From NCBI RefSeq assembly GCF_001581925.1, contig NZ_LQZA01000001.1, forward strand, positions 868,001 through 932,000: 64,000 nucleotides of DNA, given 5' to 3'. The notes under the pieces are model-generated. The model was not told the DNA's origin, ran no database searches, and was given only the letters and a program-made list of their open reading frames with translations. Source of the stretch: Ferrovum sp. PN-J185. GTDB taxonomy: Bacteria; Pseudomonadota; Gammaproteobacteria; Burkholderiales; Ferrovaceae. How positions within the stretch are numbered: position 1 is the first letter of the stretch; every line of letters starts with the position of its first letter. Below are positions 1-9,005 of the stretch, in pieces. The position numbers and the translations under genes are program-made.

Positions 1-159
1 ACCGGTTCCCGCAGCCACTCTATCCTCATTAATAACTCTTAAAACACTAAAGCCCATGTGTTGTGGATCATAATATTCTGCAAAGGAAAAACTATGGAAA
101 GTATCCAACCAACCATGATTAAAGTGCCCACGCTCACTACTTTTACGAATGTTATACAT
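1..159 (-). CDS. Pirin-family protein, N-terminal fragment
   Basis: A minus-strand reading frame starts at the ATG at 159 and stays open for 53 codons to the window edge, so only the N-terminus is present. The translation includes [16 protein letters not shown] followed by [18 protein letters not shown], which is the typical start of pirin/YhhW-like bicupin proteins (quercetin 2,3-dioxygenase family). The metal-binding histidines of the cupin barrel would lie beyond the window. It is divergent from gluQ. Family assignment is from recognised sequence pattern; no substrate can be given. Confidence 0.8.
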   Translation of the reverse strand, partial: MYNIRKSSERGHFNHGWLDTFHSFSFAEYYDPQHMGFSVLRVINEDRVAAGTG

Positions 160-287
160 AACGGTATGATTCCTAAATAATTCTTATCATTTTAAACGAA
201 TAAATGATGGTTGATAAATAAGGTTACATAACAATAATCCTATTTGTATAAGTTATTCAATATACTCATTATTAAGGTTTTTTTAAA

Positions 288-1145
288 ATGAAAAAAAACT
301 CATTACGCTATCGAGGACGTTTTGCACCAAGTCCTACAGGAGAACTACATTTGGGTTCCCTGGTTTGTGCGCTAGCAAGCTACATAGAAGCAAAGCAAAA
401 TAAAGGGGTATGGTTAATTAGAATTGAAGATATTGATAAGGAACGATGCAGAGATCACTTCGCAACAACCATCATCAATAAATTATTAGAATATGGATTA
501 GAAAGTGATGAACCAGTTGTTTATCAATCGAAAAGACTAAATATTTATTATGATGCTATTGAACAACTTAAAATAAAAAACTTACTTTATCCTTGCGTTT
601 GTAATCGTGAAAATAGAAAAAAATATAGAAATATAGATTGTCCTTGTCTAGTAAACCCAATCAAGCATACCAATCAATGTGCTTGGCGTTTGCTAACCAA
701 TAATGAGGCCTGTAGCTTTAATGAGGTTAATCATCGTCACAGTAAAATACTTTCAAAAGAAGACCGAATCAACATAATAAGAAGAGACGGACTGATTAGT
801 TATGATTTGGCGGTATGCGTTGATGACGCCACACAAAATATAACGCACATAGTTCGTGGTGAAGATTTATTTAACCACACCTTTGTACAACGTTTTATAC
901 AGGAGAGTTTAAGATATCATAAACCAATTTATCGCCACCTACCTTTAGTTTTAGATGATAATGGTGAGAAATTAAGCAAACAAAATTTAGCAAAACCCAT
1001 AGATGTCAGTTTTGACTGTCTTACTCTAGCGTTAACACATTTAGGTATATACAAACCACAGATATATTACGGTTCAACAATACAAAGCAGTATACAAAAT
1101 ATTATAAAAAGTACATTAATTTACAAATTAAATGAATTCGACTAA
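288..1145 (+). CDS. gluQ: Glutamyl-Q tRNA(Asp) synthetase
   Basis: This is a truncated glutamyl-tRNA synthetase paralogue that charges glutamate onto queuosine in tRNA(Asp). The class I signatures are visible: PSPTGELHLGSL with the HLGS-type motif at residues 21-24, and EKLSKQ with the KLSK-type motif at 228-231. Cysteines C103, C105, C118 and C120 lie where the family has its zinc site. The length, 285 residues, fits GluQRS and lacks the anticodon-binding domain of GltX. An AAGG lies about 11 bases before the ATG. The 3' end overlaps the next gene by 14 bases, so the two are probably cotranscribed. Confidence 0.93.
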   Translation: MKKNSLRYRGRFAPSPTGELHLGSLVCALASYIEAKQNKGVWLIRIEDIDKERCRDHFATTIINKLLEYGLESDEPVVYQSKRLNIYYDAIEQLKIKNLLYPCVCNRENRKKYRNIDCPCLVNPIKHTNQCAWRLLTNNEACSFNEVNHRHSKILSKEDRINIIRRDGLISYDLAVCVDDATQNITHIVRGEDLFNHTFVQRFIQESLRYHKPIYRHLPLVLDDNGEKLSKQNLAKPIDVSFDCLTLALTHLGIYKPQIYYGSTIQSSIQNIIKSTLIYKLNEFD

Positions 1146-2022
1146 ACATACTCAATCAGCGATTGTTATTCCCTCTGTATTTGTTTTCCTCTGGGCCACA
1201 GGCTTTATCGGTGCCAGATATGGCTTACCTTATATGGAACCCATGACCTTTCTTGCAATTAGAATGGGATTTGCTTCAGTTATCCTACTAATCATGGCAC
1301 TCATATCAAAAGCCAGTTGGCCACCTACTCCACTAGCAGCAATTCATGTCATTGTTGCGGGTTTATTAGTACATGGAGGCTACCTGGGTGGGGTATGGGC
1401 AGCGATTGCAATTGGTATGCCAGCGGGCATGGTATCTTTAATCGTTGGCATGCAACCCATTTTAACTTCAGTAGCCGCTTTTTTTATCTTAAATGAGCGT
1501 TTAACATTAAGGCAATGGGCAGGGCTACTGATTGGTCTAATAGGATTATTTTTAGTGTTGGGTCATCGTGTATCAGGTCATGATCTAACCCCTTTGTCTG
1601 GTTTATATGCTTGTATTGGATTAGTCAGTATTAGTGCAGGAACTGTATATCAAAAGAAATTTTTTGCGAGCGTTGATATAAGAACAGGAGGGGTGCTTCA
1701 GTATATTACCTCTGGTTTATTATTTTGGTTACTCGCCATTTGCTTTGAACATAGAACAGTTCATTGGAATACGTCACTCATTTTCGCCATGGCCTGGTCA
1801 GTATTGGCTTTATCGGTGGGCGCGGTAGCGTTACTTTATAAATTAATCCGTGATGGTGAAGCCTCTGAAGTGTCCAGTTTGTTGTATCTAGTACCCCCCG
1901 TCACTGCGTTGATCGCCTACATCTGCTTTAATGAACGCCTAACTACCATGGCCATGTTTGGCATGGCCTTGGTAGCACTGGGCGTGGCACTAGTTGTATT
2001 ACGATTCCAAACGAGACGCTAA
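1132..2022 (+). CDS. DMT-superfamily (EamA) inner-membrane transporter
   Basis: The 296-residue protein is almost wholly hydrophobic, with about ten membrane segments arranged as two EamA repeats; the first repeat starts with FLWATGFIGARYGLPYMEP and the second ends with PPVTALIAYICFNERLT. This is the usual architecture of drug/metabolite exporters. The substrate cannot be read from sequence. The start codon lies inside gluQ (14-base overlap), and the 3' end converges on glcF with a 24-base overlap. Family assignment is secure; function is only generic. Confidence 0.88.
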   Translation: MNSTKHTQSAIVIPSVFVFLWATGFIGARYGLPYMEPMTFLAIRMGFASVILLIMALISKASWPPTPLAAIHVIVAGLLVHGGYLGGVWAAIAIGMPAGMVSLIVGMQPILTSVAAFFILNERLTLRQWAGLLIGLIGLFLVLGHRVSGHDLTPLSGLYACIGLVSISAGTVYQKKFFASVDIRTGGVLQYITSGLLFWLLAICFEHRTVHWNTSLIFAMAWSVLALSVGAVALLYKLIRDGEASEVSSLLYLVPPVTALIAYICFNERLTTMAMFGMALVALGVALVVLRFQTRR

Positions 2023-3225
2023 CCATTCAATCCAATGAATTACTGGTACTGAACTCACTCCATGTAAGTGAGTTTGACAACCGATATTGGCGGTTAAAAT
2101 TAAATCGGGTCGACCACTTTCTAATGCTTTAATTTTATTAGCCTGTAATTTCTTAGAAATCTCAGGTTGTAAAATCGAATAAGTTCCAGCAGAACCACAA
2201 CATAAATGCGCATCAGGAACAGGGGTTAATTGTGCTCCCCATTGCTGCAATAACGACTCCACAAAACCTTTTAACTTCTGGCCATGTTGTAGAGAACATG
2301 GTGCATGAAACGCAATACGCTCATCAATTTTTTCACCACTTAACAGAGATTCAATAGGTAATTGTGCTATGACCTCAGATACATCCTTTGCTAAATGGGA
2401 AATTTGTTGTGCACGATCAGAATAAAGAGGGTCATGCTTTAAATAATAACCATATTGTTTAATTTCTGTCCCACAACCGCTAGCTGTGATAACAATCGCT
2501 TCCACCCCACCTTTTTCAATATGTGGCCACCAAGCGTCTATATTTTGTTTCATTGCTATTAATGCCGATTCTTCATCATTTAAATGATGAGTCAATGCAC
2601 CGCAACAACCACTGCCGGTCACTCGTAGTAATGATATACCTAGTTTATCGAGAACCTTTGCTGCTGCAAGATTGGTTTCTGGTGTCAATTTAGGTTGTAC
2701 GCAACCCTCTAAAACAATCATCTTTCTTACATGTTGATCAGTAGGCCATTGTCCTAACTGATTTAAGTCAGGTAACACTTTCGTCATTGAACGAGGTAAT
2801 AAGGGTTTAAGTTTTTGCCCTACATCAACCAACGGATTAAATAGCTTGGGATTTGGCAGAACTGTTTTAAGTAGAGATCTTTTAACTCTTGAACCAATAC
2901 TTCGTTTAACAGAATGTTCAACTATTTTTCTACCGATATCCACTAACTTACCATACTGAACCCCTGACGGACATGTGGTTTCACAGGCACGACAAGTCAA
3001 ACAACGATCCAAGTGAAGTTGTGTATTTTCTGTAACAGGCTCACCTTCTAACAGATTTTTAATGAGATATATTCTGCCACGCGGACTATCCAATTCATTA
3101 CCAAGCAATTGATACGTCGGACAGGTAGCTAAACAAAAGCCACAATGTACACAGGTTCTTAGAATTTTTTCAGCTTCTTCACCAAACTCTGCTTGTTTAT
3201 ATTCAGGTATTATATTTACATACAT
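1999..3225 (-). CDS. glcF: Glycolate oxidase iron-sulfur subunit GlcF
   Basis: GlcF is the electron-transfer subunit of glycolate dehydrogenase, which oxidises glycolate to glyoxylate at the inner membrane. Two 4Fe-4S motifs are present near the N-terminus, C25-C28-C31-C35 (CVHCGFCLATCP) and C75-C78-C81-C85 (CLTCRACETTCP), followed by two CCG-type motifs (GSGCCGALTHH and HLCCGSAGTY). The frame is open further upstream, but the ATG at 3225 is preferred: it follows the glcE stop by one base, has AGGAAA before it, and gives 408 residues, close to E. coli GlcF. It is the last gene of glcDEF. Confidence 0.93.
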   Translation of the reverse strand: MYVNIIPEYKQAEFGEEAEKILRTCVHCGFCLATCPTYQLLGNELDSPRGRIYLIKNLLEGEPVTENTQLHLDRCLTCRACETTCPSGVQYGKLVDIGRKIVEHSVKRSIGSRVKRSLLKTVLPNPKLFNPLVDVGQKLKPLLPRSMTKVLPDLNQLGQWPTDQHVRKMIVLEGCVQPKLTPETNLAAAKVLDKLGISLLRVTGSGCCGALTHHLNDEESALIAMKQNIDAWWPHIEKGGVEAIVITASGCGTEIKQYGYYLKHDPLYSDRAQQISHLAKDVSEVIAQLPIESLLSGEKIDERIAFHAPCSLQHGQKLKGFVESLLQQWGAQLTPVPDAHLCCGSAGTYSILQPEISKKLQANKIKALESGRPDLILTANIGCQTHLHGVSSVPVIHWIEWLASRLES

Positions 3226-3226
3226 A

Positions 3227-4279
3227 CTAAAAGTTTCCTGGTAATCCTGGATTAAAGATCCCTTTAGGGTCAAAGTTTTTCTTTAAACGCTGATGAATTG
3301 GAATCAATGAACTGGCAAGTGGTGATCCCAGTGGATGTGCTGGATTACCCTGTCTAAAAAGCTGCGCATGACCCAAGGCTTCTTGTGCGACTTTAAAGAT
3401 TTGCGATGAAGTGTGCTCACTATTAATCCAACGTTGAGCTCCTCCCCACTCGATTAAGCTTTGACCTGATAATCCAAGTGGTTGAGCAGTACTTTTAACA
3501 GATAGTCGCCATAATGGTTTTGTTAAATCAAAACAAGGTGCAGTTTGATTTTGCAAGGATTGCCACCATTGCTCAGCATTCTCAATCGTATCTCCCCCTA
3601 ATTCTTTACACGCTGCGCGAACAGCCACTTCAGCACCAGATAAACGAACTCTCAACTCTCCTTGATAAAAGCTTGTTGCTGATAAAGGGATGGGTTTACT
3701 AGCCGCTTGATTCATAAACTGAATCGCTTGCGTTTCATTCATTGACAGGCTTAAGGTTGTTTCATACTGAGGTTTAGGCATAACTTTGAGTGAGACCTCT
3801 GTAATAACCCCAAGAGTGCCAAGCGCACCAGCCATTAATCTTGATACGTCAAAACCTGCGACATTCTTAATGACTTTGCCACCGAAGTGGAGATCTTGAC
3901 CTACGCCATCAATTAGCCGAATACCTAAAACATAATCTCTAACAGATCCAGCATAAGCTCGTCGTGGTCCAGATAAACCGGTTGCAACCATCCCCCCAAT
4001 TGTCCCTCTATCTCCAAATGTAGGTGGTTCAAATGCTAAAACTTGTCCCTCTTTCTCAAGGATTCGGTTAACTTCAACCAACGATGTACCAGCTTTAACT
4101 GTCATGACTAATTCACTAGGTTCATAGTCAATCACACCCACATAGTCTTGCATTGTTAGTAGCTCATCAGCATGGCTATCTACCCAAAATGATTTAGAGC
4201 CTGTGCCGCTAATTTTAACTGTACGATTCTGTGAAGAGCATTTTTTTACAAAATCTGAAATTTGTTCAATTGAATTCAT
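3227..4279 (-). CDS. glcE: Glycolate oxidase FAD-binding subunit GlcE
   Basis: GlcE is the second flavoprotein subunit of glycolate dehydrogenase. It shows the FAD-binding PCMH fold, with GTGSKSFW near the N-terminus and GTIGGMVATGLSGPRRAYAG in the flavin-binding region, and ends in FDPKGIFNPGLPG. The open frame extends 63 bases further upstream into glcD, but the ATG at 4279, four bases after the glcD stop, gives exactly 350 residues as in E. coli GlcE. It lies between glcD and glcF with almost no spacing, so stoichiometric translation is likely. Confidence 0.92.
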   Translation of the reverse strand: MNSIEQISDFVKKCSSQNRTVKISGTGSKSFWVDSHADELLTMQDYVGVIDYEPSELVMTVKAGTSLVEVNRILEKEGQVLAFEPPTFGDRGTIGGMVATGLSGPRRAYAGSVRDYVLGIRLIDGVGQDLHFGGKVIKNVAGFDVSRLMAGALGTLGVITEVSLKVMPKPQYETTLSLSMNETQAIQFMNQAASKPIPLSATSFYQGELRVRLSGAEVAVRAACKELGGDTIENAEQWWQSLQNQTAPCFDLTKPLWRLSVKSTAQPLGLSGQSLIEWGGAQRWINSEHTSSQIFKVAQEALGHAQLFRQGNPAHPLGSPLASSLIPIHQRLKKNFDPKGIFNPGLPGNF

Positions 4280-4283
4280 ATGA

Positions 4284-5738
4284 TTAGAAACGGGGTAAAT
4301 GAGGATGTGGGAGTTGATTGTGGTGTACGTGCATTCTACCAAGCTCAGCGCAACGATGTAATGTTGGTATCAATTTACCTGGATTAAGTAAACCATCTTG
4401 ATCAAAACAGGCTTTCACTCCATGGAAACAAGTTAAAGTTGGATCATCAAATTGACTACACATTTGATTTATTTTCTCCACACCAACCCCGTGCTCACCC
4501 GTGATTGTGCCCCCTACTTCTACGCATAATTCTAAAATTTTGCCTGCGTAAGCTTCCGTTCTTTCAAATTCACCTTCTTTCGCAGCATCAAATAAAATCA
4601 ATGGATGAAGATTACCATCACCGGCATGAAACACATTGGCCACTTCAAGCCCATATTCCTGACCAAGCTCATAAATTCTTTTCAAGACATATCCCAATGT
4701 TTTTCGTGGGATTGTCCCATCAATACAATAATAATCAGGAGACAACCTTCCAACAGCCGGAAAAGCAGCCTTACGACCTGCCCAAAACTTTAATCGCTGA
4801 GCTTCGTCTTGTGAGTAACGTAATTCCAATGCGCCTGAAGACTCTAAGATGGCCTTCATGCGGTCCATTTCATCTGCTACCTCTTCTGGTGTACCGTCTG
4901 ACTCACAAATCAGTACAGCTTGAGCATCCACAGGATAATTAGCATGAACAAATGCTTCAGCGGCACGAGTTGCGGGGCCATCCATCATTTCAAGACCAGC
5001 TGGAATAATGCCAGCAGCAATTATATTGGCCACTGCAGAACTCGCTTTTTCCACATCGTCAAAAGCAGCTAGAATAGCTTTAGCAAGTTGAGGTTTTGGT
5101 AATAACTTTACTGTTACTTCGGTTACCACACCTAATAAACCCTCACTACCTGTGACTAATGCCAATAAATCATATCCAGCAGCATCCAGGGATTCTCCCC
5201 CTATTTCTAAAATATCTCCTTCAATGCTCACCACTCTTACCTTAAGAAGATTGTGAACAGTTAACCCATATTTAAGGCAATGCACCCCTCCAGAATTCTC
5301 AGCAACGTTACCACCAATACTACAAGCAATTTGTGAGGAGGGATCAGGCGCGTAGTAAAGACCTAGTGGTGCTGCTGCTTCTGATACCGCTAGATTTCTA
5401 ACGCCTGGCTGAACCACAGCGGTACGTGATAGAACATCAATGTTTTTAATTTTAGTGAACTTAGATAAAGATAGAAGTACACCTTGTTCATGAGGCAATG
5501 CCCCACCAGAGAGTCCTGTCCCTGAGCCACGTGCTACAACAGGAATTTTGTTTTGATGACACACTTTCATGATAGCTTGAACCTGACTTTCTTCAGTAGG
5601 TAATACCACTATCCAAGGTAACTGTTTATAGGCAGAAAGCCCATCGGTTTCAAAGGGCTTTACATCCTCAGATTCGGTCAAAATAGATTCTTGAGGGAGA
5701 CACTGACGCAGTAGGTTAACCAGATGATTTCTATCCAT
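4284..5738 (-). CDS. glcD: Glycolate oxidase catalytic flavoprotein subunit GlcD
   Basis: This is the catalytic FAD subunit of glycolate dehydrogenase, from the FAD-linked oxidase family with a PCMH domain and a C-terminal oxidase domain. Visible motifs are VVARGSGTGLSGGALP in the flavin-binding loop, and HAGDGNLHP and GEHGVGVEKI in the C-terminal domain. At 484 residues it is near full length. It is the first gene of the minus-strand glcDEF operon. The upstream region carries the terminator of the preceding operon, so glcD must have its own promoter within about 80 bases; I see no convincing match. Confidence 0.94.
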   Translation of the reverse strand: MDRNHLVNLLRQCLPQESILTESEDVKPFETDGLSAYKQLPWIVVLPTEESQVQAIMKVCHQNKIPVVARGSGTGLSGGALPHEQGVLLSLSKFTKIKNIDVLSRTAVVQPGVRNLAVSEAAAPLGLYYAPDPSSQIACSIGGNVAENSGGVHCLKYGLTVHNLLKVRVVSIEGDILEIGGESLDAAGYDLLALVTGSEGLLGVVTEVTVKLLPKPQLAKAILAAFDDVEKASSAVANIIAAGIIPAGLEMMDGPATRAAEAFVHANYPVDAQAVLICESDGTPEEVADEMDRMKAILESSGALELRYSQDEAQRLKFWAGRKAAFPAVGRLSPDYYCIDGTIPRKTLGYVLKRIYELGQEYGLEVANVFHAGDGNLHPLILFDAAKEGEFERTEAYAGKILELCVEVGGTITGEHGVGVEKINQMCSQFDDPTLTCFHGVKACFDQDGLLNPGKLIPTLHRCAELGRMHVHHNQLPHPHLPRF

Positions 5739-5822
5739 AGGAGAAACTTATTAAAAGTTAAAGTTAATCTTATATTCTACTCAATTTAAAAGATCTTGCA
5801 GACTAATTACAGATTTTTTTAT

Positions 5823-5847
5823 AAAAAAAAGCCCGGGGGAGCCGGGC
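5823..5847 (-). terminator. Rho-independent terminator of the rhlE-DUF167 unit
   Basis: On the minus strand, GCCCGG and CCGGGC form a GC-rich stem with a short loop, followed directly by TTTTTTTT. It lies about 90 bases downstream of the DUF167 gene and before glcD, separating the two minus-strand units. Confidence 0.88.
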
Positions 5848-5936
5848 ATTCAACACATCAAGGGAGGTAACTATCAAATAATTGACAGTTAAACTCATTC
5901 TAAACGTGTAACAAACATTAGTACAATTGAATAAAT

Positions 5937-6212
5937 TTATCTTGGCGATAACAAAAGTTGATGAATTTTAGGGGAACTTTTATAAAACTTAACTCTTTTG
6001 AGTCGACTTTGCATGCCAGACACAATTTCAATGTCTTTTTTTGGAAGATCTAAATGCTCAGCCAAAAAGTCAATTAACGCTTTATTGGCTTGCCCCTCAA
6101 CGGCAGGTGCTTTGAGACGAATTTTAATGTTGCCATCAAATAAACCTGACAGCTCACTTTTTGATGCGCCAGGTTGAACGTATACCATTAAAAAAAGCGA
6201 TTCATCCTTCAT
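5937..6212 (-). CDS. DUF167 (YggU) family protein
   Basis: This 91-residue protein matches the small DUF167/YggU family: MVYVQPGASKSEL near the start and IKIRLKAPAVEGQANKALI in the middle are its hallmark segments. The biochemical role of the family is not established. It starts five bases after the stop of the DEAD-box helicase gene and is the last gene before a strong terminator, so it is cotranscribed with the helicase. In many proteobacteria the gene sits beside yggT, but no yggT is seen here. Confidence 0.88.
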   Translation of the reverse strand: MKDESLFLMVYVQPGASKSELSGLFDGNIKIRLKAPAVEGQANKALIDFLAEHLDLPKKDIEIVSGMQSRLKRVKFYKSSPKIHQLLLSPR

Positions 6213-6217
6213 ACCTG

Positions 6218-7486
6218 TTAATTATTTACAGGTTTTCTTAATAAAGCCGGAATTTCTTTTTCTTTTTTAGAATCAGAAATCAAATAAGAACTATGGCTTT
6301 TTGTATAAAACGAAGAAGTTTCGTTTGTGGATTTTTGGTGTTTATTTAATATGGATTCACCAGACCTTAATTCATAACGCGTATTAGTAACTTTTTCTAT
6401 AGCAGCGAGTAATCGTCTATCACTTTCAGATACAAAAGAAATAGCTTGGCCGGGACTTCCCGCTCTCCCCGTCCTACCAATTCGATGAATGTAATCTTCA
6501 GCAACGCTCGGTAGATCAAAGTTGAATACTAAAGGTAATGAGTCAATATCAAGGCCTCTTGCTGCAACATCTGTTGCTATTAACAACTCAATTTCACCAC
6601 TTTTAAATTTATCTAATATCTCAATTCGTTCGCGCTGACTTCTGTCGCCATGAAGGGCATCACATTTCAAACCTTCACGTAAAATGGCTTGTGATAATTT
6701 TGAAGCATCGAGTTTTGTGTTAGTGAATACAATAGCTTGACTTGATTTTGTACCTAGAAAAAGATCAACCAACAAATCTTTTTTCCTATGTTCAGAAATT
6801 CCGTAAAAAATTTCCACGATTGACGAAGCGGTGGTATTTCTCTGTGTTGCTTGGACTTGTACAGGTTGATTTAAAAACCCCTTAGCAAGCTTATTGATTT
6901 CATCAGAAAAAGTTGCTGAAAACATTAAATTTTGTCGCTGGGTTGGTAATAGTTGAATAATTTTTTTTATATCGGGAATAAAACCCATATCCAACATTCG
7001 ATCTGCCTCATCTAAGACAAAAATACTTACTTGCGACAACTGTATTGTTTTTTGATTAACATGATCCATCAATCTACCAGGGGTCGCAATAACAACTTCA
7101 ATACCACCTTGCAGTAACTTAATTTGATCCTGAATATTAACCCCGCCATAAATTGCGCATGAACGTAGAGTTAAATACTTACTATAGTTTTTAACGCTTT
7201 CTTCAACTTGAATTGCTAACTCTCTTGTTGGGGTAAGTATTAAAGCTCTAACAGGATGTTTAGCTGGGGACATACTAGAGCTTGCAAAACGGGAGAGATG
7301 TTGTAACAAAGGCAGCGTAAAACCAGCTGTTTTGCCTGTACCAGTTTGAGCCATAGCTTGAACGTCTTGCCCGGAAAGAATGGCTGGAATGGCTAGCGCT
7401 TGAATTGATGTAGGCTCAGAATATCCCATCTCATCCACCGCTTTGAGCAGAGGATCAATTAAATTTAGGTCTTGAAATGTAGTCAT
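6218..7486 (-). CDS. rhlE: DEAD-box ATP-dependent RNA helicase, RhlE type
   Basis: The protein remodels RNA using ATP. Helicase motifs appear in order: TSIQ of the Q motif near residue 27, AQTGTGKT at 46-53, PTRELA at about 86, DEAD at 159-162, SAT, and HRIGRTGRAG near the C-terminus. The core is complete and the C-terminal tail is short (422 residues in all), which suits RhlE better than the long-tailed DeaD/CsdA. It is divergent from ssrA with only 65 bases between. The specific symbol rests on overall resemblance, since closely related DEAD-box paralogues are hard to tell apart. Confidence 0.88.
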   Translation of the reverse strand: MTTFQDLNLIDPLLKAVDEMGYSEPTSIQALAIPAILSGQDVQAMAQTGTGKTAGFTLPLLQHLSRFASSSMSPAKHPVRALILTPTRELAIQVEESVKNYSKYLTLRSCAIYGGVNIQDQIKLLQGGIEVVIATPGRLMDHVNQKTIQLSQVSIFVLDEADRMLDMGFIPDIKKIIQLLPTQRQNLMFSATFSDEINKLAKGFLNQPVQVQATQRNTTASSIVEIFYGISEHRKKDLLVDLFLGTKSSQAIVFTNTKLDASKLSQAILREGLKCDALHGDRSQRERIEILDKFKSGEIELLIATDVAARGLDIDSLPLVFNFDLPSVAEDYIHRIGRTGRAGSPGQAISFVSESDRRLLAAIEKVTNTRYELRSGESILNKHQKSTNETSSFYTKSHSSYLISDSKKEKEIPALLRKPVNN

Positions 7487-7510
7487 AACACCCTAATATA
7501 GCATTAAACA

Positions 7511-7539
7511 GTGACAATTACCTTATAACAGAGGATAAT
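7511..7539 (+). promoter_or_regulatory. Sigma-70 promoter of ssrA
   Basis: GTGACA (7511-7516) and GATAAT (7534-7539) are separated by exactly 17 bases and lie 12 bases before the mature 5' end of tmRNA. This spacing suits a short precursor leader that RNase P removes. Confidence 0.7.
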
Positions 7540-7551
7540 TAATTGAAATTG

Positions 7552-7916
7552 GGGGGCGACCTGGCTTCGACGGGGGTTGCAAAACAGTTCAGTGCATATC
7601 GAGGACCAGTTGACCTCGTAAATCCATCTGGAAAACTTATAGTTGCCAACGACGACAACTACGCCCTAGCCGCTTAAGGCTAGGCTCCACACCAATTGTT
7701 CTCTGGGTTGGAGCTTGGGAAACCAAGCAGTGGAGTCATATACAGAGAATCGTTCTATGAGGGGTCACCTCTTACAGAATTAAACTTATGGTGAATCGTT
7801 TCTGATGCGTTTGTCCATTGACGTAATTAGAAATTAAATTCAACAATGTGACTAAATATGTAGAACTGACTGCAGAGGACTTTCGGACGCGGGTTCGATT
7901 CCCGCCGCCTCCACCA
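7552..7916 (+). ncRNA. ssrA: Transfer-messenger RNA (tmRNA)
   Basis: tmRNA rescues stalled ribosomes and tags the nascent peptide for proteolysis by ClpXP or Lon, both encoded nearby. The 5' end GGGGGCG pairs with CGCCTCC before the encoded 3' CCA. The T-arm GGGTTCGATTCCCGCC and the conserved GGCTTCGACGGGGG are present. The tag frame starts at the resume codon GCC at 7645 and reads ANDDNYALAA, ending at TAA 7675-7677. It is a one-piece tmRNA, not the permuted two-piece form. A promoter and a terminator flank it. Confidence 0.97.
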
Positions 7917-7928
7917 ATATTCAAACCT

Positions 7929-7953
7929 CAACCGCTCTCGGTTGCGGTTTTTT
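7929..7953 (+). terminator. Rho-independent terminator of ssrA
   Basis: CAACCG (7929-7934) and CGGTTG (7939-7944) form a hairpin with a four-base loop; an alternative register pairs AACCGC with GCGGTT. Six T residues follow. It starts 13 bases after the tmRNA 3' end. Confidence 0.8.
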
Positions 7954-8248
7954 CTTATGTGCTCCTGCGCCAGCCCCCTCGAACTCGCGCGGACCGCTGA
8001 GTAAGCCTGCGGACTCCGCCAGCCTGGTTAGCTACGCATCTGTGGCCACATTGCACTCTCTCCTGGCCAATTCTCTCCCTTTTCTTCTTGGCGCAAAACC
8101 ACCAGAAGTCCGCAGGTATTACGAGTTGATTGATCAAGCGGTTGTTTTTTGGCATTGGTAAGCAATCGATGATTGCGTCCTTGGCTGGTACGTTCGCGCG
8201 CTCTTTTATAATTTGCTGTTTGGGCTTCCCTCAATATTACTGACACCC

Positions 8249-8341
8249 CTATAAGCTCAAATAGCGTTTTTCAAACTCTACTTGGCTAATACCACCTAAT
8301 GTTGAATAACGTCTTTTTAAATTATAAAACTGATCAATATA
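8249..8341 (-). pseudogene. IS3-family transposase OrfB, last 30 codons only
   Basis: The frame reads YIDQFYNLKRRYSTLGGI and then SQVEFEKRYLSL before a TAG stop. This is the characteristic C-terminal end of IS3-family OrfB integrases (YN.KRRHS.LG..SP..FE). The whole DDE core is missing. Only about 20 bases separate it from the OrfA remnant, so an internal deletion removed nearly all of OrfB. Confidence 0.82.
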
Positions 8342-8361
8342 TTAAAAAATGAAGGCATACT

Positions 8362-8652
8362 TCACAGCGGGTCTTTCGCGAAGTAGCTGAGCGCCTTTTT
8401 TATAATGTCTCGCTCCATTCGTAAATTGTCATTTTCTCGTCGAAGTTTAACGATCTCTTTCGTCAAAACAGACTCAGGCATATGAGGCTTTGAACTTAAC
8501 TTATCCCCTTCAGACTCTTTGACCCATCGCCTTTATAAACTATCGTGAATTCCTAAGTCTTGAGCAACGGTAATAATCGCTTTACCTGATTGTTGTACCA
8601 ACTTCACCGACTCAACTTTGAACTCTGAACTGTATTTCTTGCGTGAAACCAT
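8362..8652 (-). pseudogene. IS3-family transposase OrfA with in-frame stop
   Basis: Starting at the ATG at 8652, 39 codons read MVSRKKYSSEFKVESVKLV and then DLGIHDSL, a helix-turn-helix OrfA. A TAA at 8535-8533 interrupts the frame. It then continues as RRWVKESEGDKLSS and a leucine-zipper-like RRENDNLRMERDIIKKAL up to TGA at 8364. Without the stop the product would have the usual OrfA length of about 96 residues. Together with the OrfB tail this is a dead insertion sequence. Confidence 0.85.
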
Positions 8653-8834
8653 TCTTCTCTAAATCACAAACTCCTTTCATGTTTATACTCTTAATGAAAT
8701 TATCCGTTTTATTGAGGGAAGCCCATACGACATCCGCGAGTTGGTGCCGGACCTGTTGCGCGATGGCAATCCCATTCCGGCGTCAGCAAGCCAGGAGAAA
8801 AAGATCACCAGTGTGGAATTCCCGGGGTTTAGTG

Positions 8835-9005
8835 AACACTTTTTTTGGTAGTTTTAAACGCTTTTTCAAATTATTCCGGACTTACCCCAGATAGAAATGA
8901 ATGCCTATTAGTTTCATTGTAAAAGCTATCGATATAGTCGGCAATATCGTCTCTAGCTAATAATCTTTTTCTAAAAATATGTTTTTTAATTCTTTCTTTA
9001 CTGAG
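8835..9005 (-). pseudogene. Second IS3-type OrfB C-terminal fragment
   Basis: The minus-strand frame reads KERIKKHIFRKRLLARDD, then YIDSFYNETNRHSFLSGVSPE and a TAA. In intact relatives this region reads like KERIKK.IY..R..AR.D..DYIE.FYN..RRHS.LG.VSP, so it is the C-terminal part of an IS3-family integrase from a different subgroup than the element at 8241-8652. After the TAA the frame continues FEKAFK, as if a CAA codon had become TAA. No catalytic residues remain except possibly the final part of the DDE domain. Confidence 0.75.

Larger units (their letters stand above)
8241..8652 (-). mobile_element. Internally deleted IS3-family insertion sequence
   Basis: OrfA with a nonsense codon, and the OrfB C-terminus, remain in the original order. 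The probable right end is at 8241, where the element reads ...GGGGTGTCA on the minus strand and ends in CA as IS3 elements do. A matching left terminal repeat was not found upstream of OrfA, so the boundary on that side is uncertain. Confidence 0.75.
8221..8725. repeat. 15-bp perfect inverted repeat flanking the IS3 remnant
   Basis: TGGGCTTCCCTCAAT at 8221-8235 and its exact reverse complement at 8711-8725 bracket the IS3 remnant, 475 bases apart. They are not obviously the IS3 termini, because TGACACCCC at 8241 looks more like the IS end and has no partner on the other side. They may be ends of an older element, or two copies of a sequence into which the insertion sequence landed. Confidence 0.6.

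Noticed and set aside
4505-4942. Plus-strand frame of 145 codons opposite glcD
   Set aside because: It lies wholly antisense to a strongly conserved gene, has no recognisable domain and is best explained as a shadow frame.
7955-8246. Two overlapping minus-strand frames of 66 and 72 codons in the GC-rich patch
   Set aside because: Neither resembles a known protein, both overlap and end abruptly, and the surroundings are degraded mobile DNA; I do not call them genes.
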